From NCBI RefSeq assembly GCF_036010325.1, contig NZ_CP108549.1, forward strand, positions 6,324,001-6,388,000: 64,000 nucleotides of DNA, in the 5' to 3' direction. The stretch is from Streptomyces sp. NBC_01210 (GTDB taxonomy: Bacteria > Actinomycetota > Actinomycetes > Streptomycetales > Streptomycetaceae). The notes below the pieces were generated by a model. That model saw only the letters and a list, made by a program, of their open reading frames with translations, ran no database searches and had not been told where the DNA came from. Below, one piece after another: positions 1-7,884 of the stretch (its first letter is position 1; each line of letters starts with the position of its first letter). The position numbers were made by a program, and so were the translations under genes.

Positions 1-564
1 GTCGGATACGGCAGCAATGCTTCGCTGGACCGCGCGAGCAGGGCGACCATGAGCCAGCTCATCAATGACCCGCGCTACAACGCCCAGCCGTACAAGGGTG
101 CTTTCGTCGTGACAAAGGCATCGTCGTCGGACCCCGACACCCGCACAGGCATCGTGGGACGCGAAGGGGCGGGCGGAACCTGGTCCTTCGGCGCCGCATC
201 GAATCCGTGGCGGCTCTGCAATGGCAGTCCGTGCATGGGCTGGCTCCAGCCCAACAGCAGTTGCAGCGGGACGGACAAGGACCGCGTGCGCTATATCGGA
301 GAAGTCGGCGGGGGCAGGCGCAACACCGAGGAGTACTGGTGCCAGTCCCTGGCCCAGGGGCAGCCCTGCTACAAGCACAACTCACATCCCCGCCCGATGC
401 TTCAGGTCATCGACGACTCCGGAAAGTTCCAGGGATGGGTGGGTGTTGAAGCGTTCACTCACGTGAGCACCAGCACCGGGCTGCCGGACAGCAGCTGGGT
501 CGCAGGCTATTGGGGCATCTTCGACACGGTCTCGGCAGCTCTCCAGCCAAAACTCCCGAACTGA
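1..564 (+). CDS. Hypothetical protein, 5' end outside window
   Basis: The reading frame is open from base 1 through an internal ATG at 49 to the TGA at 562-564, so this is probably the C-terminal part of a longer protein; a start at 49 (171 aa) is possible, but no convincing Shine-Dalgarno precedes it. The visible part has five cysteines (for example CNGSPC, YWCQ, QPCYK) and many Gly, Ser, Trp and Tyr residues, which suits an extracellular, disulfide-containing domain, but the signal sequence, if any, lies upstream. I do not recognise the family. It ends convergently towards the minus-strand amidohydrolase at 709. Confidence 0.6.
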   Translation, partial: VGYGSNASLDRASRATMSQLINDPRYNAQPYKGAFVVTKASSSDPDTRTGIVGREGAGGTWSFGAASNPWRLCNGSPCMGWLQPNSSCSGTDKDRVRYIGEVGGGRRNTEEYWCQSLAQGQPCYKHNSHPRPMLQVIDDSGKFQGWVGVEAFTHVSTSTGLPDSSWVAGYWGIFDTVSAALQPKLPN

Positions 565-708
565 CCCGCTCGACGTGGCGTCAACCATCAGGCATGTACC
601 GAAAGTCGAGCATCTCATTCCTTCTGGGATGGCGCGGCGCCTGGTGTGGATCGGCTGCTGATCAAGTTGGCTGCCCCGGCTACGGGGAGTCCCGGGGGCA
701 GCTTCCCG

Positions 709-1470
709 TTACGGGCAGGGGCGGGTTGGGGACGGAACCGCCCCCAACCCGAACAGCTCCGCCGCGTTGCGCCACAGCACCCGCTCCAGCTCCGCCATGG
801 TGAACCCGGCGTCGCGGATCACACCGAGCGACACACACGGGTCGATCAGCGTCGCGTCCGTCCCGAACAGCAGCCTCTCCACCGGCACCCCGGCCTCGCG
901 CGCGTACGCCACGCGGCCCGCGTCCGTCGCCGTGCGGCAGTGCTCCAGGTAGAGCCGGTCGCACGCGGCCGCGGCGTGTGCCGCCTCGCGCCAGGCGTCG
1001 CCGCCCGCATGGCCCATGATCACGCGCAGTCCGGGACGGGACGCCAGCAACTCGGGAAGCAGCGTGACTTCACGGCCCCAGGTGTGCAGCAGCAGCGGCA
1101 CACCGGCCTCCGCGACCACGTCGAAGGCCTCCGCCATCTCCCGTGACCCCGGCAGCCGTCCCGGATAGTGGGTGTGGATCTTCGCTCCCACGAACCTCCC
1201 GGTGTCCAGACAGCGCCGCAGGTCCGCAGCGCTCTTCTCGGGCCGGTTGGGGTTTACCACCGCGTATCCGTACAGCCGCGGCTGGTGCGCCAGCACCTCG
1301 CGCAGTGCCGCGTTGCCCGCCACCGCGTCGTACACCACCGCCTCGGCGGACGACACGAGCTGCAGATCGATGCCGTACCGGTCCATCTGCCGCAGATTGG
1401 TGTCCGCGTCCCCGGTGGTCAGATGGAACTGCCAGCGGCCCACATGCGCGTGCACATCGATGATCGGCAT
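709..1470 (-). CDS. Amidohydrolase family protein (TIM-barrel metal hydrolase)
   Basis: 253 aa. It shows the amidohydrolase-2 pattern: an N-terminal DVHAH (H7, H9), K97 in AKIHTHYPG, H129 in LLLHTWG, H154 in IMGHAGGDAW and the closing Asp of FGTDA (D205). Family members hydrolyse or decarboxylate small carboxylated or amide substrates with one divalent metal. The substrate cannot be read from sequence. The ATG at 1468-1470 overlaps the TGA of the upstream gene (ATGA), so it is last in a translationally coupled trio with 1470..2231 and the aminotransferase at 2228..3352. Family call is strong; exact reaction unknown. Confidence 0.85.
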   Translation of the reverse strand: MPIIDVHAHVGRWQFHLTTGDADTNLRQMDRYGIDLQLVSSAEAVVYDAVAGNAALREVLAHQPRLYGYAVVNPNRPEKSAADLRRCLDTGRFVGAKIHTHYPGRLPGSREMAEAFDVVAEAGVPLLLHTWGREVTLLPELLASRPGLRVIMGHAGGDAWREAAHAAAACDRLYLEHCRTATDAGRVAYAREAGVPVERLLFGTDATLIDPCVSLGVIRDAGFTMAELERVLWRNAAELFGLGAVPSPTRPCP

Positions 1471-2231
1471 CAGGCCAGCAGCTCCTCGACGTTCTTGGTG
1501 GTGATCGCGGCGCGGTCGTCGTCCGAGATGTCCGCGTACCGCAGCCGCAGTGTCTGCGGCGAGATGTCCATGAACGGCGTGCGCGAGCCGAAGACCAGAT
1601 GCCGCGGGCCCACCGAGTCCACCACGCGTTCGATGGAGTCGGGCCCGGACAGCATCCGGGTGGTGGCCCGGAAACCGGGTTCCTCCTGGGCCAGCAGCAG
1701 GAAGTCGGCCAGCAGATAGGCGTGCAGATCGAGGAAGACCACATCGGCGCCGCGGCCCGCGAGCGGCGGTCCGAAGCGGCGCGGGTCGCCGTCGTGCAGC
1801 AGCGCCATGCCGCGGTCCAGGGCGAGCGAGACCACCCGCCGGTAGCCGGGGAAGCCGGGCTCGGCCGCCTGCTCGACGGTGAACAGCCGCAGGAATCGCA
1901 CGCCGGCGGCGGAAAGTTCGTCCAGCCGGGCCTCCGCGGTCAGCGCGTCCCGTACGTCGACCGTGCCGACCGGCAGGAGCTCCGGGCAGTCCGCGAGATC
2001 GCGCAGTGTCTCGGCGTTGCCGGCCTCGTCGTCGAAGAGCGGGCCCCGGGTGGACAGCGCCAGCGCGCCGGCGACGGGGGAGCGGGCCAGCCGGGCCCTG
2101 ACCTCCTCGAGCCCGACATCGAGGTGGTGCCGCGGCCATGACCCGTACAGCACATCCACGTCCCAGCCGACTTGTTCCGCCGGTGTCGGATGCAGCCACT
2201 CGTACGCGTTCAGCCACTCATACGCGCTCAT
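1470..2231 (-). CDS. Amidohydrolase-like protein lacking the usual metal ligands
   Basis: 253 aa, the same length as its downstream neighbour and of related layout (C-terminal DISPQTLRLRYADIS followed by a conserved-looking helix), so probably a degenerate or specialised amidohydrolase fold. The N-terminal HxH is absent and the GTD of the active paralogue reads FGSRTPF here, so a standard metal site is unlikely. The first codons contain an 18-bp near-perfect duplication giving AYEWLN then AYEWLH. ATGA overlaps at both ends (2228-2231 and 1470-1473) tie it into the operon. It may be a non-catalytic partner of the 709..1470 protein; that is inference. Confidence 0.7.
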   Translation of the reverse strand: MSAYEWLNAYEWLHPTPAEQVGWDVDVLYGSWPRHHLDVGLEEVRARLARSPVAGALALSTRGPLFDDEAGNAETLRDLADCPELLPVGTVDVRDALTAEARLDELSAAGVRFLRLFTVEQAAEPGFPGYRRVVSLALDRGMALLHDGDPRRFGPPLAGRGADVVFLDLHAYLLADFLLLAQEEPGFRATTRMLSGPDSIERVVDSVGPRHLVFGSRTPFMDISPQTLRLRYADISDDDRAAITTKNVEELLA

Positions 2232-3352
2232 CGTGATCCCGCCTCGCCCAGGGCCCGGGCGATCCGGTCAACATCGCCCTCGGTGTACGCCTCGTTCCAC
2301 TGCAGCACCAGCAGCGTACGGTCGATCAGCCGCTCCGCGCGGGGACACAGGCCCGGCGGATACCCGGGCAGTGCCGGATTGGCGTACAGCGGCCGCTCCA
2401 GATAGCCGGGCAGCGCCGGTACGCCCGCGGCCTGGAGGCTCTTCGCCCAGCGGGAGTTGTCCTCGACCAGGAGCGGCACCACCCACCAGGCGTGACCTGC
2501 GCGCTGCGCGGGCATCCGGGCGCCGTCGAGCCCGGCGATCGCGGCGGCCAGCCGCTCGGCCCGCTCCCGCCGCAGCCGGACGACCTCGGCGACACGGGTG
2601 AGCTGGACCCTGGCCACCGCGGCGGTGAGCTCGGTCATCCGGTAGTTGAGGCCCGCTTCGCGGTGGATCCGGCCCTCCGTACGGTCCCAGCCCTTGTCCA
2701 TGAACAACCGCATATGGCGGGCGAGGGCGGGGTCGTCGGTGACGGAGAGACCGCCGTCGCCGGCGGTGATGTGCTTGTACTGCTGAAGGCTGAAGCAGGC
2801 GATGTCCCCCCGCGTGCCCAGCAGCCCGCCCGCCGTGTCCTCCCCGAGCCAGGCCTGGGCGCAGTCCTCGATGAGTACGAGTCCGTGCCGGTCGCAGATC
2901 GCGCGCAGCGCGCCGACGTCCGCGGCACCGCCGAAGAGATGCACGGCGATGACGGCCTTCGTACGTGGGGTGACGGCGGCCTCGACGGCCTCCGGGTCGA
3001 GATTGCCGTCCTCGGGGCGTACGTCGGCGAACACCACGCGCGCCTGCTGTGCCAGTACGGGCGCGACCGTCCCGAAGTCGGAGAGCGGCGTGGTGATCAC
3101 TTCGTCCCCCGGGCCGACGCCGGCCGCCGCGACGGCCAGATGCAGCGCCGCCGTCCCCGAGCTGGAAGCCACCACCTCGGCGCGGGAGTACAGCTGCGCC
3201 ATCTCGGCTTCCAGGGAACGTGCTTCACTGCCGAAGGCGCTGCACAGCACCGCCGAGTCCAGTACGCGCAGGACCGCGGCCCGTTCCTCCTCACCGAAGG
3301 TGCGGCCGCGCGGGCCGAGAACTGTTGGCAGGTGCATTTCCCGTTCGGGCAT
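2228..3352 (-). CDS. DegT/DnrJ/EryC1/StrS aminotransferase
   Basis: 374 aa PLP-dependent sugar-aminotransferase-type protein. Visible signatures are SSSGTAALHLA near 63-73, the PLP-phosphate/pyridine region IEDCAQAW (161-168) and the Schiff-base lysine K193 in QQYKHITAGDGG. Members transaminate keto-sugars in amino-sugar biosynthesis, but some act as regulators or on cyclitols. It is first in a minus-strand trio with two amidohydrolase-like genes, and it faces a regulator gene across 116 bp. No other nucleotide-sugar genes are nearby, so the substrate is open. The start ATG at 3350-3352 could be replaced by the Met at residue 6. Confidence 0.85.
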   Translation of the reverse strand: MPEREMHLPTVLGPRGRTFGEEERAAVLRVLDSAVLCSAFGSEARSLEAEMAQLYSRAEVVASSSGTAALHLAVAAAGVGPGDEVITTPLSDFGTVAPVLAQQARVVFADVRPEDGNLDPEAVEAAVTPRTKAVIAVHLFGGAADVGALRAICDRHGLVLIEDCAQAWLGEDTAGGLLGTRGDIACFSLQQYKHITAGDGGLSVTDDPALARHMRLFMDKGWDRTEGRIHREAGLNYRMTELTAAVARVQLTRVAEVVRLRRERAERLAAAIAGLDGARMPAQRAGHAWWVVPLLVEDNSRWAKSLQAAGVPALPGYLERPLYANPALPGYPPGLCPRAERLIDRTLLVLQWNEAYTEGDVDRIARALGEAGSR

Positions 3353-3468
3353 CGGGGCACTATCCTCTCGGCAAGCCTGCAGTTATGGCCTGGGCCGAAA
3401 TTAGGACGGCCGTTGGCAGGCGTCAAGAAGCACCCCCGGAACCACTCCAGAAGAACGGAGACCGGCCG
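3353..3468. promoter_or_regulatory. Divergent promoter region, aminotransferase / regulator
   Basis: This 116-bp spacer separates the starts of the minus-strand aminotransferase operon and the plus-strand regulator, so both promoters must lie here or inside the coding ends. It includes a short A/T-richer patch (GAAATTAG near 3398-3405), unusual in this GC-rich DNA. I cannot identify clear -35/-10 pairs or a palindrome with confidence. By position it is the likely target of the adjacent regulator. Confidence 0.35.
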
Positions 3469-4707
3469 ATGGCTCTCACGGTCGGAGTGATCGGCCCCGA
3501 CGACCTCGTGCACAAGGTGATCGCGGTCGGCGACCCGGCCGGAGCGGTCCGGCTGGTGGCTCTTCCGTACCGGCACGAGGACGAGACCCTCGAGGTGGTC
3601 GCCAAAGCACGGTCGGAGGTCGACGCTCTTCTCTTCACGGGCGTCGTACCGCATACGCTCGCCACGGCCGCGGGCCTGGTCGACCTGCCCGCGATGTACG
3701 TGCCGTACAACGGCGCGACCCTGCTGCGCGCGCTCGTCGAACTGCTCCGCCTCGGCCATGACGTCTCCCGTATCTCCATCGACACGCTGCGCCGCAGTGA
3801 GGTCATGGAGACGCTCACCGAGGCCAAGCTCCCCACCGAGCATGTGCATGTACTGCCGTACCGGCCGGGACTGACCTCGCGGGACCTGGCCGACTTCCAT
3901 CTCGCCGCGCGCGACGAGAAGGAGACCCGGGTCGCCATCACCTGTCTCGGCTCGGCCTTCCAGCTGCTCGACCACGAGATGCACGCCGTACGTCTGGCGC
4001 CGTCCCGGCACTCCATACGCTCCACGCTCCTGGCCCTGACGCTCGCCACCGCGGGACAGCACAGCGGAGACGCGCAGGTCGCTCTCGGCATCATCGATCT
4101 CCCGGCGGCCGACCAGGAGCTGGCGGCGGATCTGCGGGTGCTGGGCGGCAGCCTCGTCGACCTGCCCGACGGGCAGCGGCTGGTCGTCACCACGCGCGGA
4201 GTGCTGGAGACGGTGAGCGAGCAGTTCACCCGGCTGCCGTTCCTCGACGACCTGGCGGCCCGGCACGGCACCGCGCATGTGGGCTTCGGTCTCGGCCGTA
4301 CCGCCGCGGAGGCCGAGTCGCTGGCCAGGCGCGCGGTCAAACGGGCCCGTTCGGCGGGCGCGGTGGCCGGAGTCGTCTCGATGACCGACGACGTCGACAT
4401 CGTGATCGACGGCCAACGGTCCGCGGACGCGCCGCCCGCACCGCCGGCGGGCCCGGAGAGCACGGTGACGCTCGCCCGCCGCGTCGGACTGAACCCGGGG
4501 ACGCTGGACCGGCTGCGCGAACTGGCCGCCCAGGACCCGGAGTCGGGCATCACCGCGCACCGCGTGGCCGAGCACCTCTCCGTCCAGCAGCGCACGGCCC
4601 GCCGCATCCTCAAACGTCTTGAACGGGCGGGCCTGGCCGTCCCCACGGCCGACCGGCAGCAGGGCCAGACCGGCCGCCCCCCGATCGTCTACCGCGTACG
4701 CATCTGA
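3469..4707 (+). CDS. Putative transcriptional regulator with C-terminal winged helix
   Basis: 412 aa from the ATG at 3469, preceded by AACGGAG. The N-terminal half (about 1-190) looks like a ligand-sensing alpha/beta domain. A middle segment around 270-310 has FGLGRTAAEAESLARRAV, reminiscent of GTP-cyclohydrolase-III/GGDEF-like folds (weak, by eye). The C-terminus (about 335-412) has a helix-turn-helix style stretch, HRVAEHLSVQQRTARRILK, followed by a wing-like GRPPIVYRV. It sits between the divergent aminotransferase operon and the epimerase gene 42 bp downstream and probably controls both. A regulator role is inferred from the C-terminal DNA-binding pattern and position; the ligand is unknown. 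Confidence 0.7.
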   Translation: MALTVGVIGPDDLVHKVIAVGDPAGAVRLVALPYRHEDETLEVVAKARSEVDALLFTGVVPHTLATAAGLVDLPAMYVPYNGATLLRALVELLRLGHDVSRISIDTLRRSEVMETLTEAKLPTEHVHVLPYRPGLTSRDLADFHLAARDEKETRVAITCLGSAFQLLDHEMHAVRLAPSRHSIRSTLLALTLATAGQHSGDAQVALGIIDLPAADQELAADLRVLGGSLVDLPDGQRLVVTTRGVLETVSEQFTRLPFLDDLAARHGTAHVGFGLGRTAAEAESLARRAVKRARSAGAVAGVVSMTDDVDIVIDGQRSADAPPAPPAGPESTVTLARRVGLNPGTLDRLRELAAQDPESGITAHRVAEHLSVQQRTARRILKRLERAGLAVPTADRQQGQTGRPPIVYRVRI

Positions 4708-4749
4708 GCCCGGTTTTACGGTCCGGGCCGTAAGTCGAAGGAGCCGCGC

Positions 4750-5826
4750 GTGAAGATCGCCTCGATCAACACCCGTGTCGTCAGGGCCCCTTACCGGCGC
4801 CCGTTCGTCATCAGCAGCGGAACCAGCCCCGAACTCATCAGCCTGGTTGTCGAAGTACGTACCGCCGACGGTGACTACGGCCTCGGCGAGGCCTCTCCGA
4901 TGACCGCCTACACCGGGGAGACCCTCGCCGGACTCGAAGCTGCCCTCACCGAGCACGCCGCACCCGCGCTCATCGGCCGCGACCCCCGCGACCTGGCGGG
5001 AGCGCACGCCGCCATGGACACCGCCATCCGCGGCCAGCACCTCGCCAAGGCGGCCCTCGACATCGCGCTGCACGATGTGGCGGCGCGGGCGGCGGGCTGG
5101 CCCCTGCACCTGCTGCTCGGCGGCTGCGCCCGCCCGCGCGTCCCCACCACCTGGGTGGTGGGCCTCGGCACGGTCGAGGAGATGGCGGAGGAGGCGACCG
5201 TGTACGCCGCGAAGGGCTTCACCCACATCAAGGTCAAGGGCGGCGAGGACCCGGAGCTCGACGAGCAACTGGTCCGTTCCGTGCGCAAGGCGGTCCCGGA
5301 CTCCGTCGAGCTCTCCCTGGACGCCAACGAGGGCTACGACCCCGGCACCGCGGCCAGGACGGTGGCCCGGCTGGCCGACGCCGGCCTCGACCTGGTCGAA
5401 CAGCCGCTGCCCCGCTGGGACTTGGCCGGCATGGCCGCACTGCGCAGCAGTGGCGGTGTGCGCGTGATGGCCGACGAGAGCATGCAGTCGCTGCACGACG
5501 CCCTGGCGATCGTCCGCGGCGGCGCCGCCGATGTCCTCAACATCAAGATCCTCAAGGTGGGCGGGCTCCACCGGGCCCGGCAGGTCGCCGCGCTCGCCGA
5601 GTCCGCGGGCCTCGCCGTGAAGATCGGCACCATGCCGGAACTGGGTGTCGCCACACTGGCCGCCGCCCATCTGGCCGCCGCACTTCCGCATGCCACGGTT
5701 CCGGCGGATCTGGTGGGGCCGCTGCTGGTGCACGCGGAGCCGCTGGCCCCTACGGCGTTTGCGGGGGTGGGGGACACGGGGTGGATGGACGTGCCGGTGG
5801 GGCCGGGCCTGGGCCACGACCTGTAA
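4750..5826 (+). CDS. Enolase-superfamily epimerase/racemase, dipeptide epimerase-like
   Basis: 358 aa, starting at GTG 4750 with AAGGAG at 4738-4743. It belongs to the mandelate racemase/muconate lactonising group: capping domain 1-120, then a barrel with the KxK base motif (K161-V-K163), metal ligands D191, E217 and D242 and a second catalytic lysine at K266 in NIKILKVGG. The K/K arrangement fits 1,1-proton transfer, as in L-Ala-D/L-Glu epimerases acting on peptidoglycan peptides, or o-succinylbenzoate synthase-type enzymes; which one is uncertain. It follows the regulator gene and opposes the aminotransferase/amidohydrolase operon, suggesting one small-molecule pathway. Confidence 0.85.
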   Translation: MKIASINTRVVRAPYRRPFVISSGTSPELISLVVEVRTADGDYGLGEASPMTAYTGETLAGLEAALTEHAAPALIGRDPRDLAGAHAAMDTAIRGQHLAKAALDIALHDVAARAAGWPLHLLLGGCARPRVPTTWVVGLGTVEEMAEEATVYAAKGFTHIKVKGGEDPELDEQLVRSVRKAVPDSVELSLDANEGYDPGTAARTVARLADAGLDLVEQPLPRWDLAGMAALRSSGGVRVMADESMQSLHDALAIVRGGAADVLNIKILKVGGLHRARQVAALAESAGLAVKIGTMPELGVATLAAAHLAAALPHATVPADLVGPLLVHAEPLAPTAFAGVGDTGWMDVPVGPGLGHDL

Positions 5827-5855
5827 CGCCTGCGACGGTCTTTCCCCAGCCGGAC

Positions 5856-5872
5856 GGGCTCACTTTGAGCCC
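5856..5872. terminator. Hairpin between convergent genes
   Basis: GGGCTCA and TGAGCCC form a perfect 7-bp stem with a 3-nt loop, flanked by further GC-rich complementarity (CCGG/CCGG). It lies 30 bp after the epimerase stop and before the end of the convergent TetR gene. There is no run of T, so it may act as a weak bidirectional terminator or simply stabilise transcript ends. Confidence 0.4.
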
Positions 5873-5948
5873 CGCCGGCGATGGGGGCGCGGGGTCCGGG
5901 GCGGAGCCGCGGGAAGGGGCGGGTAAGGGAACAGGCCCGCCGTAAGCG

Positions 5949-6698
5949 TCAATCCAACCCCGACGGTCGCTGTCGCAGGTGGTCCGCGGCCGACACCACC
6001 GGCCCCACCCGCCTCGCCAGCGTCCCCACCGCACCCGTCGGCGTCTCCAGCGCGACCAGGTCCCGCATCGCCCCCGCCGTTTCCTCATCCGTCGCCGCCG
6101 TCGCCACCAGCAGCGCGATGAAATGGTGGACCAGCCAGTCACGCAGCTCATCGGCCGGCGGCTGCTTGCCCTCGTCCAGCCAGATCAGCGACGCCGCCTC
6201 GACGGCCGCGATCCAGGTGCGCACCATCAGCCGCAGCCTCAGTCCGGGACGGGCCACCCCGGAATGGGCGAGGACATGCTCCGCCGCGGCCCGCCGCACC
6301 TCGTCGACGATCGCGGTCGTACGGGACGTCTCGGCGACGCTGCCGCCGCGCAGCAGTGCGCTGAACCCGGCGTCGTGCTCGTCGACGAAGACGAGATAGC
6401 GGTCGAGCACCCGGGAGAGCCGCTCGGTCGGCGGACCGGCGGGCAGCTCGGCGAAGCACCGCTCCAGCTGGTCGGCGGCGGACCGCAGTGCCGTCTCGTA
6501 CAACTGCTGCTTGCCGCCGGGGAAGTAGCGGTAGACGAGGGGCCGGGACACACCGGCCGCCTCCGCCACATCGTCGAGCGAGATCTCGTCCGGCGGCCGG
6601 TGCGCGAAGAGCGTGAGCGCGGCGTTGAGAAGCTGTTTACGGCGCTCCTCGACGCTGAGCCGTCGGTACGCACGGGTCGCTGGGGCGGGACTGGTCAT
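5949..6698 (-). CDS. TetR family transcriptional regulator
   Basis: 249 aa from the ATG at 6696-6698, chosen because GCGGAG lies a few bases upstream; an ATG at 6728 is also in frame. The N-terminal helix-turn-helix is clear: ERRKQLLNAALTLFA, then ISLDDVAEAAGVSRPLVYRYF. The C-terminal ligand domain is long and Ala/Leu rich. It follows the AurF-like oxygenase gene by 51 bp on the same strand, so the two are probably cotranscribed and the regulator likely controls the oxygenase and the divergent ferritin-like gene. The inducer is unknown. Confidence 0.9.
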   Translation of the reverse strand: MTSPAPATRAYRRLSVEERRKQLLNAALTLFAHRPPDEISLDDVAEAAGVSRPLVYRYFPGGKQQLYETALRSAADQLERCFAELPAGPPTERLSRVLDRYLVFVDEHDAGFSALLRGGSVAETSRTTAIVDEVRRAAAEHVLAHSGVARPGLRLRLMVRTWIAAVEAASLIWLDEGKQPPADELRDWLVHHFIALLVATAATDEETAGAMRDLVALETPTGAVGTLARRVGPVVSAADHLRQRPSGLD

Positions 6699-6749
6699 GC
6701 TCCGCAGCGTAACCGCACTGTTCGTCACCGTACGGGCGGGCGACGAGTA

Positions 6750-7685
6750 TCACGCCAGCAGGCCGGACGCCTTCCACAGCCGTCGGCCGGGCCCTCGCAG
6801 CACCCCGATGTCGTCCAGGAAATCGGTGAGCCGCTTCGCGCCCGACTGCATCACCTCGCGCCGGTGTCCGCTCGCCTTCACCTGCGCGACCGCCTCGCGC
6901 CGGTCCAGGCCGATGTTCGTGTACACCTGCGGATTGACGAAGCAGACGGAGAAGACCCGTGCCGCCTCTCCGCTGCTGATCCGGGTGACCTCCTGCTCCC
7001 AGCGCGGCGCGGTCACCATCTGGCGCCGCAACTCCTCGCGGGCGTACCGCACGTGCCGTGCCTCCTCCACCACATGGATACGGGTGACGCCGCGCACCAG
7101 CGTCTGCACGCGCTCGTCCGGGAAGGTCAGCCGCTGCATCCAGTCGAGGATCTCCTCGCCGAGCAGTGTCGCCGCGAACGAACCGGGCGTGGTCGAGACG
7201 GTCTTCAGCACGCGTGCCAGATTGTGGTACATCCGCGGCACCGGATAGGCGGGCGCCCCGCTCTTCTGGATCATCCTGGCGAACATCATCGAGTGCCGGC
7301 ACTCGTCCGCGATCTCGGTGAGCGCGTAGCGCACATGGTTGCTGGTCACGGACTTGTCGTAGATGTGGCGCACCAGCAGCTGCATCAGGATGATCTCGAA
7401 CCAGATGCCGAGCGAGGCGAGCGAAGCGCCCTCGTGCCTGGCCAGTTCCAGCCGTTGTTCCTCGGACATCTTGTGCCAGAGCGGGGTGTCGTAGAGGGAG
7501 AGCAGCTCCGGCGGCCAGAACCACTTGCCCTCCTCGATGGGAGACTCCCAGTCGAGCTCCTTGTCGGGGTCGAAGGAGTGCTTGGCGGAGGACTCGAGCA
7601 GCCGCTCGGCGACCCGTTCGCGGTCCCGGAGCGGGCCGAGTGCGTCGTGGAGCAGCTGCACATCGCGATCGGTCACGGTTGTCAT
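6750..7685 (-). CDS. AurF-like diiron oxygenase
   Basis: 311 aa from the ATG at 7683-7685; GAGG lies upstream in the proper sense, though at long spacing, and an in-frame start near 7859 would add about 58 residues of low-complexity sequence. Diiron carboxylate/His ligands are recognisable: E97, E128xxH131 in IADECRHS, E177 in GEE, and E208xxH211 in VVEEARHV. This matches the p-aminobenzoate N-oxygenase (AurF) family, which oxidises arylamines or other substrates using O2. It is divergent from another diiron protein gene (7885) and cotranscribed with a TetR gene. The substrate is unknown; no biosynthetic genes sit beside it. Confidence 0.85.
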   Translation of the reverse strand: MTTVTDRDVQLLHDALGPLRDRERVAERLLESSAKHSFDPDKELDWESPIEEGKWFWPPELLSLYDTPLWHKMSEEQRLELARHEGASLASLGIWFEIILMQLLVRHIYDKSVTSNHVRYALTEIADECRHSMMFARMIQKSGAPAYPVPRMYHNLARVLKTVSTTPGSFAATLLGEEILDWMQRLTFPDERVQTLVRGVTRIHVVEEARHVRYAREELRRQMVTAPRWEQEVTRISSGEAARVFSVCFVNPQVYTNIGLDRREAVAQVKASGHRREVMQSGAKRLTDFLDDIGVLRGPGRRLWKASGLLA

Positions 7686-7776
7686 GGCGGAGGGCACCTC
7701 ACGAGTCGGCATCGGGTCCGGGAATCGCCCCCGGGCAGGCCGAGGCCCGGGGCACGCCTTATGAGACTCCATGTCA

Positions 7777-7797
7777 GCAAGGTCGTCAATCCCTTGC
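7777..7797. promoter_or_regulatory. Candidate operator in divergent diiron spacer
   Basis: Inside the 199-bp spacer between the AurF-like and ferritin-like genes there is an inverted repeat, GCAAGG, 9 nt, CCTTGC. A TTGACT hexamer follows at 7808-7813 and could be part of a plus-strand promoter. By position this could be the binding site of the TetR protein encoded at 5949..6698. The arms are only 6 bp, so this is tentative. Confidence 0.35.
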
Positions 7798-7884
7798 GTG
7801 CGACTTGTTGACTCCTCGTCTACCAACGTGTGAGCCTGCCAACTGTCCTTGGTTGTCACGGGATATGAGGCGAAGGAGCCGTCA

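Noticed and set aside
3097..5817. Open minus-strand frame of about 900 codons spanning regulator and epimerase
   Set aside because: Runs through a real divergent gene boundary and is antisense to two clear genes; only its tail resembles shadow sequence of the aminotransferase.
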